Positions 16,309 through 25,822 are shown, counted from the stretch's first letter. The stretch is DNA of 64,000 bases from CAZCGA01 sp964498075 (GCA_964498075.1 CAZCGA010000005.1:1-64000), one strand, 5' to 3'. The notes: generated by a model not told the origin, from the letters alone. A program made the numbers and translations.

Positions 16309-16548
16309 ATGGCGGTACAACTCACCAAAGAGACAGAGGATCGGCTGAAACAAAAGGTTGCTTCCGGTCCCTATGCCTCGGAGGACGAAGTGGTGCGCGC
16401 CGGACTCAACCTGCTCGAAGAATCTGAAGCCCTGCGTATGGCGATTGAAGAGGGGGAGAGACAGCTTGCCCGAGGGCAGGTGGTAACCGAGTCCGAGTCG
16501 CGAACGCGTATCAAGAAGCTGCTTGTCGGCTTGCAGCGGAATGAGTGA
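16309..16548 (+). CDS. ParD-like antitoxin
   Basis: A 79-residue protein of the ParD/CC2985 type. The N-terminus MAVQLTKETEDRLKQKV forms the strand and first helix of a ribbon-helix-helix DNA-binding fold, followed by GPYASEDEVVRAGLNLLEE, the typical second helix. The C-terminal half would wrap the toxin. It probably represses its own promoter together with the toxin. The stop overlaps the parE start. Confidence 0.85.
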   Translation: MAVQLTKETEDRLKQKVASGPYASEDEVVRAGLNLLEESEALRMAIEEGERQLARGQVVTESESRTRIKKLLVGLQRNE

Positions 16549-16831
16549 CCGCTATGTCCTCGCCGAGGTCGCCGAACAAGAGCTGGAGGAGATCCTCCTT
16601 CGCATTGCCGAGGACAACGTCGATGCGGCGCTGCGCGTTGACCAAGAGTTCCACGCTGAGTTTCTTCGGCTGGCGGAGAATCCGTTGATCGGACACACAC
16701 GGCCCGATCTCCCACCACGCTACCGCGTCTGGCACCTCTATTCCTACCTCATCATCTACAAGCCATCGACGTCGCCGCTTGAAATCGTGCGCGTCTGGCA
16801 CGGCGCTCGTCGTACCCCTCGCCTATCCTGA
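16541..16831 (+). CDS. ParE/RelE-superfamily toxin
   Basis: A 96-residue toxin of the ParE type: YVLAEVAEQELEEILLRIAE, then FLRLAENPLIGHTRPDLPPRYRV, and the end IVRVWHGARRTP, which matches the VxRVxHGxRD-like C-terminus of ParE. ParE proteins poison DNA gyrase. Start ATG 16541 overlaps the end of the antitoxin gene by 8 bp, the usual coupling. It converges on the minus-strand dehydrogenase gene 33 bp away. Confidence 0.85.
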   Translation: MSDRYVLAEVAEQELEEILLRIAEDNVDAALRVDQEFHAEFLRLAENPLIGHTRPDLPPRYRVWHLYSYLIIYKPSTSPLEIVRVWHGARRTPRLS

Positions 16832-16864
16832 AGCCTGGAAGAGCGGCGGTGCCCGTACCCGCCG

Positions 16865-17926
16865 TCAGCCGCGCGCTACCGCGCCGGCGACCAGGTCGCC
16901 GACTTGCGCCGTCGAGTATCCCATCTGGCCGGCCGAGAGGCTCTTGAGCTTGGTGCTCACCACCTCGATCACCGCACGCTCGACCGCTGCCGCAGCCTTC
17001 TGCTCGCCGAGGCAATCGAGCATCATCTGCATGGCGCAAATCGCGGCCATCGGATTGATGATCCCCTTGCCGGTGTACTTGGGCGCCGACCCGCCGATCG
17101 GTTCGAACATGGACACGCCGTCGGGGTTGATGTTGCCGCCCGCCGCGATACCCATGCCGCCCTGTATCATGGCGCCGAGGTCGGTGATGATGTCGCCGAA
17201 CATGTTGTCGGTGACGATCACGTCAAACCACTCCGGGTTCTTGATCATCCACATGCACGTGGCGTCGACGTGCGCATAGTCGCGCGTGATGTCCGGGTAG
17301 TCGCGCGCGCCGACCTCGTGAAACGCCCGCTCCCACAGATCGAAGGCGTAGGTCAGCACGTTCGTCTTGCCGCACAGGGTCAGCTTGCGATCCTTGTTGC
17401 GCTTGCGCGCCTGCTCGAAGGCGTAGCGCAGACAGCGTTCGACGCCCTTGCGCGTGTTGATGGATTCCTGCACGGCGATCTCGTCCGCCGTCCCCTTCTT
17501 CAGAAAGCCGCCGCTGCCGGTGTACAGGCCCTCGGTGTTTTCGCGCACGACGACGAAGTCGATGTCCGCCGGCCCCTTGTCCTTCAGCGGCGTATCGACG
17601 CCGGGATACAGCTTGACGGGACGCAGATTGATGTACTGATCCAGCTCGAAGCGGAGGCGCAGCAAGATGCCCTTTTCGAGAATACCCGGCTTCACGTCGG
17701 GGTGCCCGATGGCGCCGAGCAGGATCGCACGGAACTGGCGCAGCTCGTCCGCCGCGCTGTCGGGCAACACCTCACCGGTCCGCTTGTAGCGCTCGCCGCC
17801 GAAGTCGTAGGTGACGGTCTCGTACTTGAACCCGAAGCGTTGCGCGGCGCTGGCGAGAACCTTCAGCGCTTCCGCGACGACCTCCGGACCCGTGCCGTCG
17901 CCTGGAATCACCGCGATCTTGTGCAC
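16865..17926 (-). CDS. Isocitrate/isopropylmalate dehydrogenase family protein (second LeuB-like)
   Basis: A 353-residue beta-decarboxylating dehydrogenase: KIAVIPGDGTGPEVVAEALK, VVRENTEGLYTGSGGF, and DNMFGDIITDLGAMIQGGMG. The ENTEGLY loop differs from the GGIYFG loop of LeuB at 11752, so it belongs to another subgroup, which acts on 3-isopropylmalate or on related substrates such as malate, tartrate or isocitrate. Start GTG 17926 follows a GGAGAGGAG ribosome-binding sequence; the frame runs further upstream but without a good start. It lies 94 bp downstream of the ompA-like gene. Confidence 0.88.
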   Translation of the reverse strand: MHKIAVIPGDGTGPEVVAEALKVLASAAQRFGFKYETVTYDFGGERYKRTGEVLPDSAADELRQFRAILLGAIGHPDVKPGILEKGILLRLRFELDQYINLRPVKLYPGVDTPLKDKGPADIDFVVVRENTEGLYTGSGGFLKKGTADEIAVQESINTRKGVERCLRYAFEQARKRNKDRKLTLCGKTNVLTYAFDLWERAFHEVGARDYPDITRDYAHVDATCMWMIKNPEWFDVIVTDNMFGDIITDLGAMIQGGMGIAAGGNINPDGVSMFEPIGGSAPKYTGKGIINPMAAICAMQMMLDCLGEQKAAAAVERAVIEVVSTKLKSLSAGQMGYSTAQVGDLVAGAVARG

Positions 17927-17978
17927 CGAAGGCTCCTCTCCAAGTTGGTCAACTGATCGTGCTTGCGGGTGAGCAACC

Positions 17979-18004
17979 GACGGGGCAGCGTTTGCCGCCC
18001 CGTC
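17979..18004 (-). terminator. Stable hairpin after the ompA-like gene
   Basis: GACGGGGC at 17979-17986 pairs perfectly with 17997-18004. It lies 17 bp beyond the ompA-like stop. No clear T tract follows on the minus strand, so it may be a processing or attenuating hairpin rather than a full terminator. Confidence 0.45.
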
Positions 18005-18020
18005 AGTCAGACCGGCTCGC

Positions 18021-19283
18021 TTACGGCGCCACCTGCAGCTCGACGCGCCGATTCTGCGCCCGTCCTTCGTCGGTGTCGTTGCTGGCGACGGGCCTCGACT
18101 CGCCAAATCCCGCGGTGGTCATGCGGCTGCCGTCGATGCCGTGCCCGGCGAGATAGTCGCGCACGGCCGTGGCGCGGCGGACCGACAGGGCCTGGTTGTA
18201 CTCGTCGGTGCCCTTGCTGTCGGTGTGACCTTCAACCGAGATGGCGATGCTGCCGTGCTCCTTCAAGGTGTCCACGGCACTGTCGAGGATCGGGCGCGCA
18301 TCGGCACGGATGGCTGACTTGTCGAAGTCGAAGTTGACGCCCCGAAGGATGATCTTTTCCTTGGCCGGAGGAGGAGGTGGCGGCGGTGGGGCCGGTGGCG
18401 GAGGCGGCGGTGCCGGCGCGGCGGCCAGCTGAGGCGCCGCGAACTTTACGGCTACACCGAGGCCAACACCCCAGTCGAGCGCCGTGTCGGTGCCGTTCGC
18501 CAAGCCGGTGGGGCGGATCGTGACGTTCTCGGACAAGTTGAAGTCGATGCCGGGAAGAATCGTGAGGTCGTGGTTCCGCACGCCTTGGTTGAACACGCGC
18601 CCAACGATCTCCGTGCGGATGGCGTACAGGTCGCTACCACGCACGATCACTTCGGCGCCGTAGTTGAAGACGTCGGGCGCGTCGCCGGCGAAGAACTGGT
18701 AGCCGACGTTCATGCCGACCCCGAATGGGCCACGTTGATAGCGCGTCGAGACGACCGGATTGACGCTGGTCTCACCGGTGCTGAAGCCTTTGTTCTTGGG
18801 GCCGTTGGGTACGGTCAGCTCCACGCCGGCGCCAACCGCGCAATGCTCGGCGACGTCGCGCTTGAACTTGCCGTACAGCTCCAGATCGCCGACATCTTGA
18901 CTGCTGCGCCGGCTGCCATCCTTGAACTTGATGGTCTCAATGTAGCCTGGGACGATGAATCCTACTTCCGCGTTCTTCGCCAAGCCGTAGGAACCAACCA
19001 GATCGATGATCCCGCCCGTGAGGCTTTCAGGCGTTCGTCCGGGGTACAGATTCTTGAGCCGCAACCCCAGCAGGTTGAGCCTGGTGTTCTCTTCGTCTTG
19101 TTCCTGCAGGCCGCGGACCTCGAGGCGTATCTGATTTTCGGAGACCGTCGCCGTCTCACGGGTGAAGTTGCGATACACACGATCGTTGTCTGTGACGTCG
19201 GCAGCCGGTGCGACCTGCGCTGCGAACCCCAACGCCAAGCCGGCAATACCGGCCACAATCCACCTCTGTGCTGCGCCCTTCAT
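18021..19283 (-). CDS. OmpA-family outer-membrane protein
   Basis: A 420-residue exported protein. The N-terminal signal peptide ends near VAPAAD (about residue 29). A beta-barrel-like region of about 270 residues follows, then a Pro-rich linker and a C-terminal OmpA-like peptidoglycan-binding domain (NFDFDKSAIRADARPILD, VEGHTDSKGTDEYNQALS, RRVEL). The likely role is tethering the outer membrane to the wall. ATG 19283 is chosen because GAAGGGAGG lies just upstream; an in-frame GTG five codons earlier is less good. A sigma-70-like promoter lies at 19357-19386. Confidence 0.92.
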   Translation of the reverse strand: MKGAAQRWIVAGIAGLALGFAAQVAPAADVTDNDRVYRNFTRETATVSENQIRLEVRGLQEQDEENTRLNLLGLRLKNLYPGRTPESLTGGIIDLVGSYGLAKNAEVGFIVPGYIETIKFKDGSRRSSQDVGDLELYGKFKRDVAEHCAVGAGVELTVPNGPKNKGFSTGETSVNPVVSTRYQRGPFGVGMNVGYQFFAGDAPDVFNYGAEVIVRGSDLYAIRTEIVGRVFNQGVRNHDLTILPGIDFNLSENVTIRPTGLANGTDTALDWGVGLGVAVKFAAPQLAAAPAPPPPPPAPPPPPPPPAKEKIILRGVNFDFDKSAIRADARPILDSAVDTLKEHGSIAISVEGHTDSKGTDEYNQALSVRRATAVRDYLAGHGIDGSRMTTAGFGESRPVASNDTDEGRAQNRRVELQVAP

Positions 19284-19356
19284 CGCCCCTCCCTTCACCC
19301 GCCAGAGCGTGGCTGGCGGTGTGTGTCTGCTACGCGCTCCGTCAAACTGGCGGCGG

Positions 19357-19386
19357 ATGCTACGCCGCTCCGCACAAAATTGTCAA
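19357..19386 (-). promoter_or_regulatory. Sigma-70-type promoter of the ompA-like gene
   Basis: On the minus strand TTGACA (19386-19381) is followed after 18 bp by TAGCAT (19362-19357), which matches four of six -10 positions. The start site would be near 19350, about 67 nt before the ATG at 19283. Confidence 0.6.
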
Positions 19387-19434
19387 GACAAGATCGTTGT
19401 CCCTCTGGCGGCCACGGGGGGTGCGCCTACCGCT

Positions 19435-21576
19435 TCAGAACTGCAACCGGAAACCGCCGTGGAGCAGCAGCGGATTACCGACTTCCACGAGGCCGTTGGT
19501 CGCTCTGTTGACCTCGAAGGTCTTGTCGAAGAGGTTCTCCACGCCAACGAAGGCCTCCCAGCCGGGGAGGATCTGGCGGGAGAGCTTGAGGTCGACCACG
19601 AAGAAGGCGTTGAGCTTCAAGGAATTCAGGTCGTCCTCGAACCGGTCGCCGATGTAGCGCCCTTGGACCGAGACGTTCGCCAGGGATGGGTTGGTGTAGT
19701 TCACGCGGGCGACGACCTGGTGCTCGGGGGCCTGCCGGGCTTGTTTGCCTTCGAGCTGTGGCTGATTCGGGGCGCTCACAATGTCGGTGTCGTCGAACAG
19801 GTAGCTGGTCGACAGCGTCCAGTTCGCCTGCGGATGGAACTGCATCTCGGCTTCAATGCCTCGCGTCCGCAGCCGGCCGACGTTCTCACGCTCGCGGCAC
19901 ACGCCGCCGGCGGGCACCAAGCCGCACGGCGGGATCGTCTGGCTGGTGGAGCCGGCCTCCCCGATCGTGGCTTGGATGATCGAGTCGTCCACTTCGTTCC
20001 AGAAGCCGGTCAGCCGGCCGAGAAACGTGTCCGAGATGGCGTAGTCGCCGCCGATCTCGCCGCCGAGCAACCGCTCCGGGTCGAGATCGGCGTTGGCTTC
20101 GTTGATCACGTTGCCCTGCGCCCGGAAGGGCCGGTACAGCTCGTTGACCGTCGGCGCGCGGAAGGCGTGGTAGACCGATCCCCGCAAGGAGGCGCTGTCG
20201 GTGAGGCGGTAGAGCAAACCGAGGCTCGGGTTGAAGCTCACGTCCGTCTTGTTCGGGAACGTCACGTTGGAGGTGATCTGCCCGCTTTGGAGGTTGCGGT
20301 CCTGGCGGAAACCATCGAAGCTGCGCCACAGATCGACTCGTCCGGAGAGGTTCACCTGCAAGCGATCGATCGGGGTGAACACGTCCTGCACGTACACGCC
20401 GTCCAACAGTTGCTGCCCGCCGGTGAAGCGCCGCAGCGTGAAGTGACCGGACATGAAGCGGGAGTCCTCATCGTCTTCTCCCTCGATCCAATAGAGGTCG
20501 GTGCCGGCCGTCAGCCGGTGGGTCCCAAAGACGGACTTCGTCCACAGCAGGCTCGCGCCCGCGGCGGTTGAGGGGACGTCGAACTGATCGAGCGCCGGCG
20601 TCTCGGAGTTGCGATCCGGCGCGATCGACGAGTTGGTGGTCTTGAAGCTGTCGAAGTTCGAGAAGACGGTCAGCTGCCAGCTGCTGCCGTCCTCGGTGGT
20701 GAGGTCGGTGCCGGTCCTGATGTAGCCGAGCTCGGTAGAGTTGCCTTGAAAGGGCGTGCCGTTGTCTCGGTCCTCCTTGTAATAGCTGCCGTACAGGTAC
20801 GCCAGCGCGCTCGGCGACACGGCGTACTCCAGCTTCCCGCTGAAGGTCTTGTGCTCGGAGCTGGAGTTCTGGTCGATCGACCCGCGCTGCCCCTGCCGGA
20901 CGACGTCGTAGCCGTCGGTGTTGAAGTAGTTGCCGGCCACGGACACCCCGAGCGGTCCGAGCAGGTCGCTGCCGATCAGCGTCATGTTTGCCGTTCCGTG
21001 GTTGCCACCCTCGGTGGTGAGCTGCACGGTGCGCTCCTGCGGCCGCACGGTGATGATGTTGATCACACCGCCCAGGGCGAGGTTGCCCCAGATCGGCGAC
21101 CCGCCGCCACGCACGACCTCGACGCGCTCGATGGTCTCCAAGGGCACCTTGTCCCAATATACCCAGCCGCCGAACGGGTCATTCAACGGCACGCCATCCA
21201 AGAGCACCAGGGTGCGGCTGGCTGACGTCCCCCCGAGTCCACGCAGCGAGACGGATTGCGTCGTGGGATTGGCGACCAGGCTGCTCGATTGCCTGAGGAG
21301 GCTAAAGCCCGGCACCTCTCGCAGAAAATCGTCCACCGTCTGCGCCGCCGATTGCTGGACGTCTTCCTTGGTGAGCACCGTCACGTTGGCCGGGACGTCT
21401 TTCACCTGCTCCGCGGTGCGCGTCGCCGTGACCACCGTCTGATCCAGCTGGAAGACTTTTTTCGACGGCTCCTCAGCTGCAGCATCCTCGGCGAAGACCA
21501 CCAGCACCGCTGCGAAGACGGCACGCGCCAGCAGGACACGCACACTGGTCGTGGACCACCGCCTCGATGCTCCCAT
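19435..21576 (-). CDS. TonB-dependent outer-membrane receptor
   Basis: A 713-residue receptor for active uptake across the outer membrane. It has a signal peptide (VFAAVLVVFAEDAAAEEP region), a TonB-box-like start of the mature part (QTVVTATRT), a plug domain (DVPANVTVLTKEDV, VDDFLREVPGFSL, VSLRGLGGTSASRTLVLLDG), a long beta barrel, and the terminal aromatic residue (GGFRLQF). ATG 21576 overlaps the stop of the ABC permease gene by one base (TAATG), so it is the last gene of a six-gene operon. Its substrate cannot be read from sequence. Confidence 0.93.
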   Translation of the reverse strand: MGASRRWSTTSVRVLLARAVFAAVLVVFAEDAAAEEPSKKVFQLDQTVVTATRTAEQVKDVPANVTVLTKEDVQQSAAQTVDDFLREVPGFSLLRQSSSLVANPTTQSVSLRGLGGTSASRTLVLLDGVPLNDPFGGWVYWDKVPLETIERVEVVRGGGSPIWGNLALGGVINIITVRPQERTVQLTTEGGNHGTANMTLIGSDLLGPLGVSVAGNYFNTDGYDVVRQGQRGSIDQNSSSEHKTFSGKLEYAVSPSALAYLYGSYYKEDRDNGTPFQGNSTELGYIRTGTDLTTEDGSSWQLTVFSNFDSFKTTNSSIAPDRNSETPALDQFDVPSTAAGASLLWTKSVFGTHRLTAGTDLYWIEGEDDEDSRFMSGHFTLRRFTGGQQLLDGVYVQDVFTPIDRLQVNLSGRVDLWRSFDGFRQDRNLQSGQITSNVTFPNKTDVSFNPSLGLLYRLTDSASLRGSVYHAFRAPTVNELYRPFRAQGNVINEANADLDPERLLGGEIGGDYAISDTFLGRLTGFWNEVDDSIIQATIGEAGSTSQTIPPCGLVPAGGVCRERENVGRLRTRGIEAEMQFHPQANWTLSTSYLFDDTDIVSAPNQPQLEGKQARQAPEHQVVARVNYTNPSLANVSVQGRYIGDRFEDDLNSLKLNAFFVVDLKLSRQILPGWEAFVGVENLFDKTFEVNRATNGLVEVGNPLLLHGGFRLQF

Positions 21577-22418
21577 TACTTCACGCGTTCTGCGTGCCAA
21601 GGTACGAGGCGTGCCGTCAACCGCTCGAGGAACAGGTTGAAGCTCATGCCCAACACGGCCGTCACAGTCAAGCAGGCGTAGAGGTCTTCGGTCCGTAGCG
21701 TCTGCCACGACAACCAGATCATCCTCCCCAATCCCGACTGCGCCGCGACCAACTCGACCGCGATGGTGATCAGCAGCGCGATGTTGAGGGTCAACCGGAC
21801 GCCGGTGAGCATCAGCGGCAAGCTGCCGGGTACGACCACGCGGGTAAAAGTCTTGAGCCGGCCGGCGCCGTAGTTCTCGGCGACCTCGAAGTACACTGGC
21901 GGGATCTGTCGCACCCCCGCCATGGTGTTGATCAGCATCGGGAAGAACGCGGCGACGGCAACGACGATCACCTTCGAGAGCTCGCCGATACCGAAGATGA
22001 TCATGATCAGCGGCAGGATCGCGATCTTGGGCACCGGGTGTGCGGCGGCAATCAACGGATCGATGACGGCGCGCAGCCGCGGCCACCAACCCATGACGAG
22101 ACCGAGGACCAGCGCTGGCGCGCCGCCCACGACGAAGCCCAGACAGACTCGGGATAGCGTGGCGCCAACGTTGACGGCCAGCCCACCACTCGCGAGCAAG
22201 CGGGCGATCGTCCATGCAATGACCGAGGGCGCCGGAAAGAAGAGCGGCGAGAGCGCGCCGGCATGGACGAGAGCTTCCCACGCCGCCAGGATCCCGACGA
22301 CGATCAGTGCCGTCAGCCAGCGTTCCGGCTGCGCGGCAGGCAGGGCAGAGCCGCCGTTCACGCCGAGATCGACAAGCTCTGGCGCACTTCGTCTTCGAGT
22401 ATCTTCCAGATATGCCAC
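21576..22418 (-). CDS. ABC transporter permease, NitT/TauT type
   Basis: A 280-residue inner-membrane permease with about six hydrophobic helices. The coupling-loop region ENYGAGRLKTFTRVVVPGSLP is the binding-protein-dependent transport (EAA) motif that contacts the ATPase. The pattern HPVPKIAILPLIMIIFGIGE is typical of the SsuC/TauC/NrtB-like group that imports sulfonates, nitrate, taurine and aromatic acids. It overlaps the ATPase gene by 61 bp at its start and the TonB receptor by 1 bp at its end. Confidence 0.92.
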   Translation of the reverse strand: MAYLEDTRRRSAPELVDLGVNGGSALPAAQPERWLTALIVVGILAAWEALVHAGALSPLFFPAPSVIAWTIARLLASGGLAVNVGATLSRVCLGFVVGGAPALVLGLVMGWWPRLRAVIDPLIAAAHPVPKIAILPLIMIIFGIGELSKVIVVAVAAFFPMLINTMAGVRQIPPVYFEVAENYGAGRLKTFTRVVVPGSLPLMLTGVRLTLNIALLITIAVELVAAQSGLGRMIWLSWQTLRTEDLYACLTVTAVLGMSFNLFLERLTARLVPWHAERVK

Positions 22419-23134
22419 TCCAGCTCCATGACGTCCGGCTGCCCGCGACTCACCAAGTCGCGCGGGCGCGGCAAGTGGATCGGGATGTCCTCACGAATCC
22501 GTCCGTGGCCTCCGGTCATCACCAGCACCCGATCGCCCAGCAGCACCGCTTCCTCGATGTCGTGGGTGACGTAGACGATCAGCTTTTGGTGATCCTTCCA
22601 GATGCGCAACAGCTCTTCCTGCAGCACCAGCTTCGTCAATGCATCCAACGACCCGAACGGCTCATCCATCAGCAGCATTTGCGGATCGGTGACGAAGGCG
22701 CGCGCCAGACTGACGCGCTGGCGCATCCCTACCGACAGCTGATGCGGATAGCGCTCGGCGACGGCCGCCAGCCCCACCTGTGCGATGAAGTCGCGGGCAC
22801 GGGCGCGACGTTCCCCGCGGCCCACGCCGCGGGTCTCCAACCCGAACGCCACGTTGTCGAGCACCGTCATCCACGGAAAGAGCCCGTGCTCCTGAAACAC
22901 CATGGCATTGCGCGGCCGGCCATCCACCGGCTCGGCGCCAAAGACGATGCGCCCGGCAGTCGGCTGCAACAAGCCGGCGATGATCTTGAGCAGCGTCGTC
23001 TTGCCGCATCCGCTGGGTCCGACGATGCAGACGAACTCCTGCTCGGCGACACTGAAGGTCACATCCTCGAGCGCGGGTACCGCCCCGTGCGGCGTCGGAT
23101 ACGCCTTCGAGATATGCTGGCACGAGAATCCCAT
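22358..23134 (-). CDS. ABC transporter ATP-binding protein, NitT/TauT type
   Basis: A 258-residue ATPase with Walker A GPSGCGKTT at residues 39-47, Q-loop VFQEHGLFPWM, signature LSVGMRQRVSLARAF, Walker B MLLMDEPFGSLD and H-loop VYVTHDIEEA. It powers import with the adjacent permease. ATG 23134 is chosen because it begins the ATPase fold; the upstream frame overlaps the binding-protein gene. It follows that gene by 13 bp. Confidence 0.94.
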   Translation of the reverse strand: MGFSCQHISKAYPTPHGAVPALEDVTFSVAEQEFVCIVGPSGCGKTTLLKIIAGLLQPTAGRIVFGAEPVDGRPRNAMVFQEHGLFPWMTVLDNVAFGLETRGVGRGERRARARDFIAQVGLAAVAERYPHQLSVGMRQRVSLARAFVTDPQMLLMDEPFGSLDALTKLVLQEELLRIWKDHQKLIVYVTHDIEEAVLLGDRVLVMTGGHGRIREDIPIHLPRPRDLVSRGQPDVMELEWHIWKILEDEVRQSLSISA

Positions 23135-23147
23135 CGGGGAGATGACG

Positions 23148-24161
23148 TCACTTCCCCGGCTGGTCGAGGACCTGATTGGCGTAGTCGATGAACCGGGGGT
23201 CCCAGAACTGGTCCTTCGCAACCGGCTTGTCCAGCAGTCCCTTGCGTACCGCCCACGCCTGGAAGTCGGCGATGCTGCTCTCGTTGACGCGGCCATCGTT
23301 GTGAATCGGCGCCCAACAGGACTGCTTCAAGAGCTCCCGGTCCAGCCCAGTTTGCGCGGCCAGGATCTCGACGTTGTGATCGGTCTTGCCTTGGTTGTAC
23401 TGCCGCACGGCCTTGAGATAGGCGACCATGAACCGTTTGCCGGCGTCGGGGTTCTTTTCGATCAAGCTGGGGCCGAAGACGATGAAGGCGTACTGGAAGT
23501 CCGGGATCACCTGCTCGGCGCTGTGCCACAAGACGGCAGCCCCCGTCTGCACGGTGCGAGTCAGCGACGGATCTGACGCAATGGCAAGGTCCAGGGAACC
23601 GTTCTTGAGCGCTTCAACCTCCGCGGCGTCCGGAACGTTCACCATCCGGATGTCGGTGATCGTAAGGCCAGCCGGGGCGAGCAGCTTGTCCAAGTAGTAT
23701 TCCGAAGGCGTCGTTGCAGTTGCCGATATCCGCAATCCGCGGAGCTGCGCCGCGCCACTCAGCTTCCCCTCCTCGACCAAACCGCGCCGGGCGAGCAGGC
23801 CGAAGAACGGACATCCGGAGCCGAAGTACCCCTTGTCCGCGACAAACCGGATCTTGGCCCCGCGCGCCATGGCGTTCAGAAATGCCGGCGTGATGCTGCC
23901 GGGCAACACGTCCAGCTCACCCTGCACCAGAGCGGGCACGGCGGCAATCGATCCAGTCAGACTCACGAACTCGACGTCGAGACCCTGTTCGGCGAAATAA
24001 CCCTCCGCCTTCGCCAGCAGAAGTGGTGCGAAGGTAAAATACGGCATGAGCACGACTTTCAAGTGCACCGGCCCTGGTGTGGCCGAGTCGGCCCCAGCGA
24101 CGAGCACGCGCAACGCAAAGGGCAGCAGGAGCAGCAGCGCGACTTTCAGTCGCGCAGTCAT
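23148..24161 (-). CDS. ABC transporter substrate-binding protein, NMT1/SsuA-like
   Basis: A 337-residue periplasmic binding protein. A signal peptide (KVALLLLLPFALRVLVAGADS) precedes the fold, which starts KVVLMPYFTFAPLLLAKAEGYFAEQGLDVEFV in two contiguous parts and continues with ALVQGELDVLPGSITPAFLNA and later DAGKRFMVAYLKAVRQYN. This is the NitT/TauT or NMT1-like group; the ligand is unknown. ATG 24161 overlaps the upstream phosphatase-family gene by 4 bp. Confidence 0.92.
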   Translation of the reverse strand: MTARLKVALLLLLPFALRVLVAGADSATPGPVHLKVVLMPYFTFAPLLLAKAEGYFAEQGLDVEFVSLTGSIAAVPALVQGELDVLPGSITPAFLNAMARGAKIRFVADKGYFGSGCPFFGLLARRGLVEEGKLSGAAQLRGLRISATATTPSEYYLDKLLAPAGLTITDIRMVNVPDAAEVEALKNGSLDLAIASDPSLTRTVQTGAAVLWHSAEQVIPDFQYAFIVFGPSLIEKNPDAGKRFMVAYLKAVRQYNQGKTDHNVEILAAQTGLDRELLKQSCWAPIHNDGRVNESSIADFQAWAVRKGLLDKPVAKDQFWDPRFIDYANQVLDQPGK

Positions 24162-25822
24162 TCGATGTATCCCAAGTCTCGGAGACGGTCTTCGATCTGG
24201 CGCTCTTCCTGGGCGTCCAGAACCGCTTCCGGCTGGTCGCTGCGTGGGTGCGCGGGCTCGCTGCGCCGGATGGGGCGCGTGTTTAGGTGCTCCGCGGTGA
24301 AGATGTCGGTCAGCACCGTTCCGTCCATGTCGCTCGGAATCGGCTGGTCGTGCAGGTAAAGGATGGTCGGTGCCACGTCGTACAGCCTGGCGCCCGCCAC
24401 CGCCGCCCCGCGTTTGATGTGCGGACCCGACGCGATGAAGATACCCGCGGAGCGGTGCCCCCCGGTCCACCGCGCTGCCGCACCGGTTCGGCTGGGCCCC
24501 CGCTCAACCGTGGCGGCCTTCCCGTCTACCCGGCAACACAAGATCTCCGCAGACACGTCGTCGTCCCACTCGACGATCAAATCCGCCGCCCGTTCGAGAT
24601 GCGGCCCCCGATAGATGCTTTCGCAACGGTGCACCTCGCAAACGACCGAGCGACCGGTGGCCGCATCGGTGAGACTCAGCAGGATGTCGCGCACACGCTC
24701 CCGCAACGAATGATAGTCCTCGGGCGCGACGACGCCTTCGATCTGCCGACCCTTCAGATTGATGTAGATATGTCCTTCGTAGGGATTGGTGAACACCTGC
24801 GTCCCCGACCACTCGATACCGGCGAACATGCGCTCGCTGACGGCACGAATGCGGAGCCCTGGAAGGGCGCGGGCCAGCGGTTGCTGCCACGCGAAAGGAA
24901 CGATCTTGCGTCCCTGAACCAAGAGTTTGTCCAGCAATCGGCCAGTCAAATGGCTTCCGCTTGGGCGGTAGCGCAGCAGCCCGAGTTGCGCGAAGAGTCG
25001 GTTCAAACCACGCGTGGTCGAGCGGGACCGTCCAAATCCATGATCGGAGACGAGCAAGACGGTGGTGTTGGTGTCGATACGCGCCAGCGCCTGACTGAGA
25101 AACGAGTCGATTTGCGCGTAGACGTTGCGGATGGGTGTCCAGCTGGGGCTGTCGACGGCAGCCTTCTCGTCTGGCCAGAAGAAGTGCTGCATCCGGTCGG
25201 GGGCGACGAACACGGCCATCAGCGCATCCCATGGACGGCTCTGCATGAGGTGCAAGATCGTGCGCCCGCGGACGTCGATCATGCGTTCGACGACCGGCGG
25301 TGTGTGATGCGGATGCTGCTGGCTGGACGCGCCCAGATTCGAGACGTCGATCACGTACTCGATCCCCTGACGGCGTAGCTCGTCGACCACGTCGGCAGGG
25401 TGAGCGAACCCGGAGCTATGAATCCCCGGGGCGTCCATGCCGGCCAGCATGAATCCGTTGAGACGGTCGGCCGGGTAGCTGATCGGCACGTTGATCACTC
25501 CGACGCGCTGACCCGCGGTGCTGAGGAGGCGCCAGAACGGATCCTTGCGCCGGTCCGCCGCCGTCGTCGGGCGCCATTGATACCCACGCTGCGGAGGTGC
25601 GTTGCCGAAGTCGTAGACGCCGTGTTGCCCGGGGTTGTAGCCGGTGATCATCGAGCTCCAGGCGGCGGCGCTGTTCATGCTCGGCCACGCCTGCAGCGGG
25701 CCGCGAACACCTTCGCTCATGAGCCGTGCGAGGGCTGGCAGATGCCCGGCACGAACCAGCGGATCGATGAGATCAAAGGTGGCGCCGTCCATTCCAATGA
25801 TGAGCGTGCGGGGCAGGTTCAC
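24158..25822 (-). CDS. Alkaline-phosphatase-superfamily protein (type I phosphodiesterase-like)
   Basis: A 554-residue enzyme of the alkaline phosphatase/nucleotide pyrophosphatase fold. Metal-binding features are LIIGMDGATFDLI at the N-terminus and VSDHGFG in the middle; the region holding the usual nucleophile reads WPSMNSAAAWSSMITGYNP. The superfamily hydrolyses phosphate or sulfate esters. No signal peptide is visible, so it may act in the cytoplasm. GTG 25822 is preferred since AGGAGG lies 9 nt upstream; an ATG four codons earlier touches that site. It stands inside the uptake operon. Confidence 0.88.
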   Translation of the reverse strand: MNLPRTLIIGMDGATFDLIDPLVRAGHLPALARLMSEGVRGPLQAWPSMNSAAAWSSMITGYNPGQHGVYDFGNAPPQRGYQWRPTTAADRRKDPFWRLLSTAGQRVGVINVPISYPADRLNGFMLAGMDAPGIHSSGFAHPADVVDELRRQGIEYVIDVSNLGASSQQHPHHTPPVVERMIDVRGRTILHLMQSRPWDALMAVFVAPDRMQHFFWPDEKAAVDSPSWTPIRNVYAQIDSFLSQALARIDTNTTVLLVSDHGFGRSRSTTRGLNRLFAQLGLLRYRPSGSHLTGRLLDKLLVQGRKIVPFAWQQPLARALPGLRIRAVSERMFAGIEWSGTQVFTNPYEGHIYINLKGRQIEGVVAPEDYHSLRERVRDILLSLTDAATGRSVVCEVHRCESIYRGPHLERAADLIVEWDDDVSAEILCCRVDGKAATVERGPSRTGAAARWTGGHRSAGIFIASGPHIKRGAAVAGARLYDVAPTILYLHDQPIPSDMDGTVLTDIFTAEHLNTRPIRRSEPAHPRSDQPEAVLDAQEERQIEDRLRDLGYIE

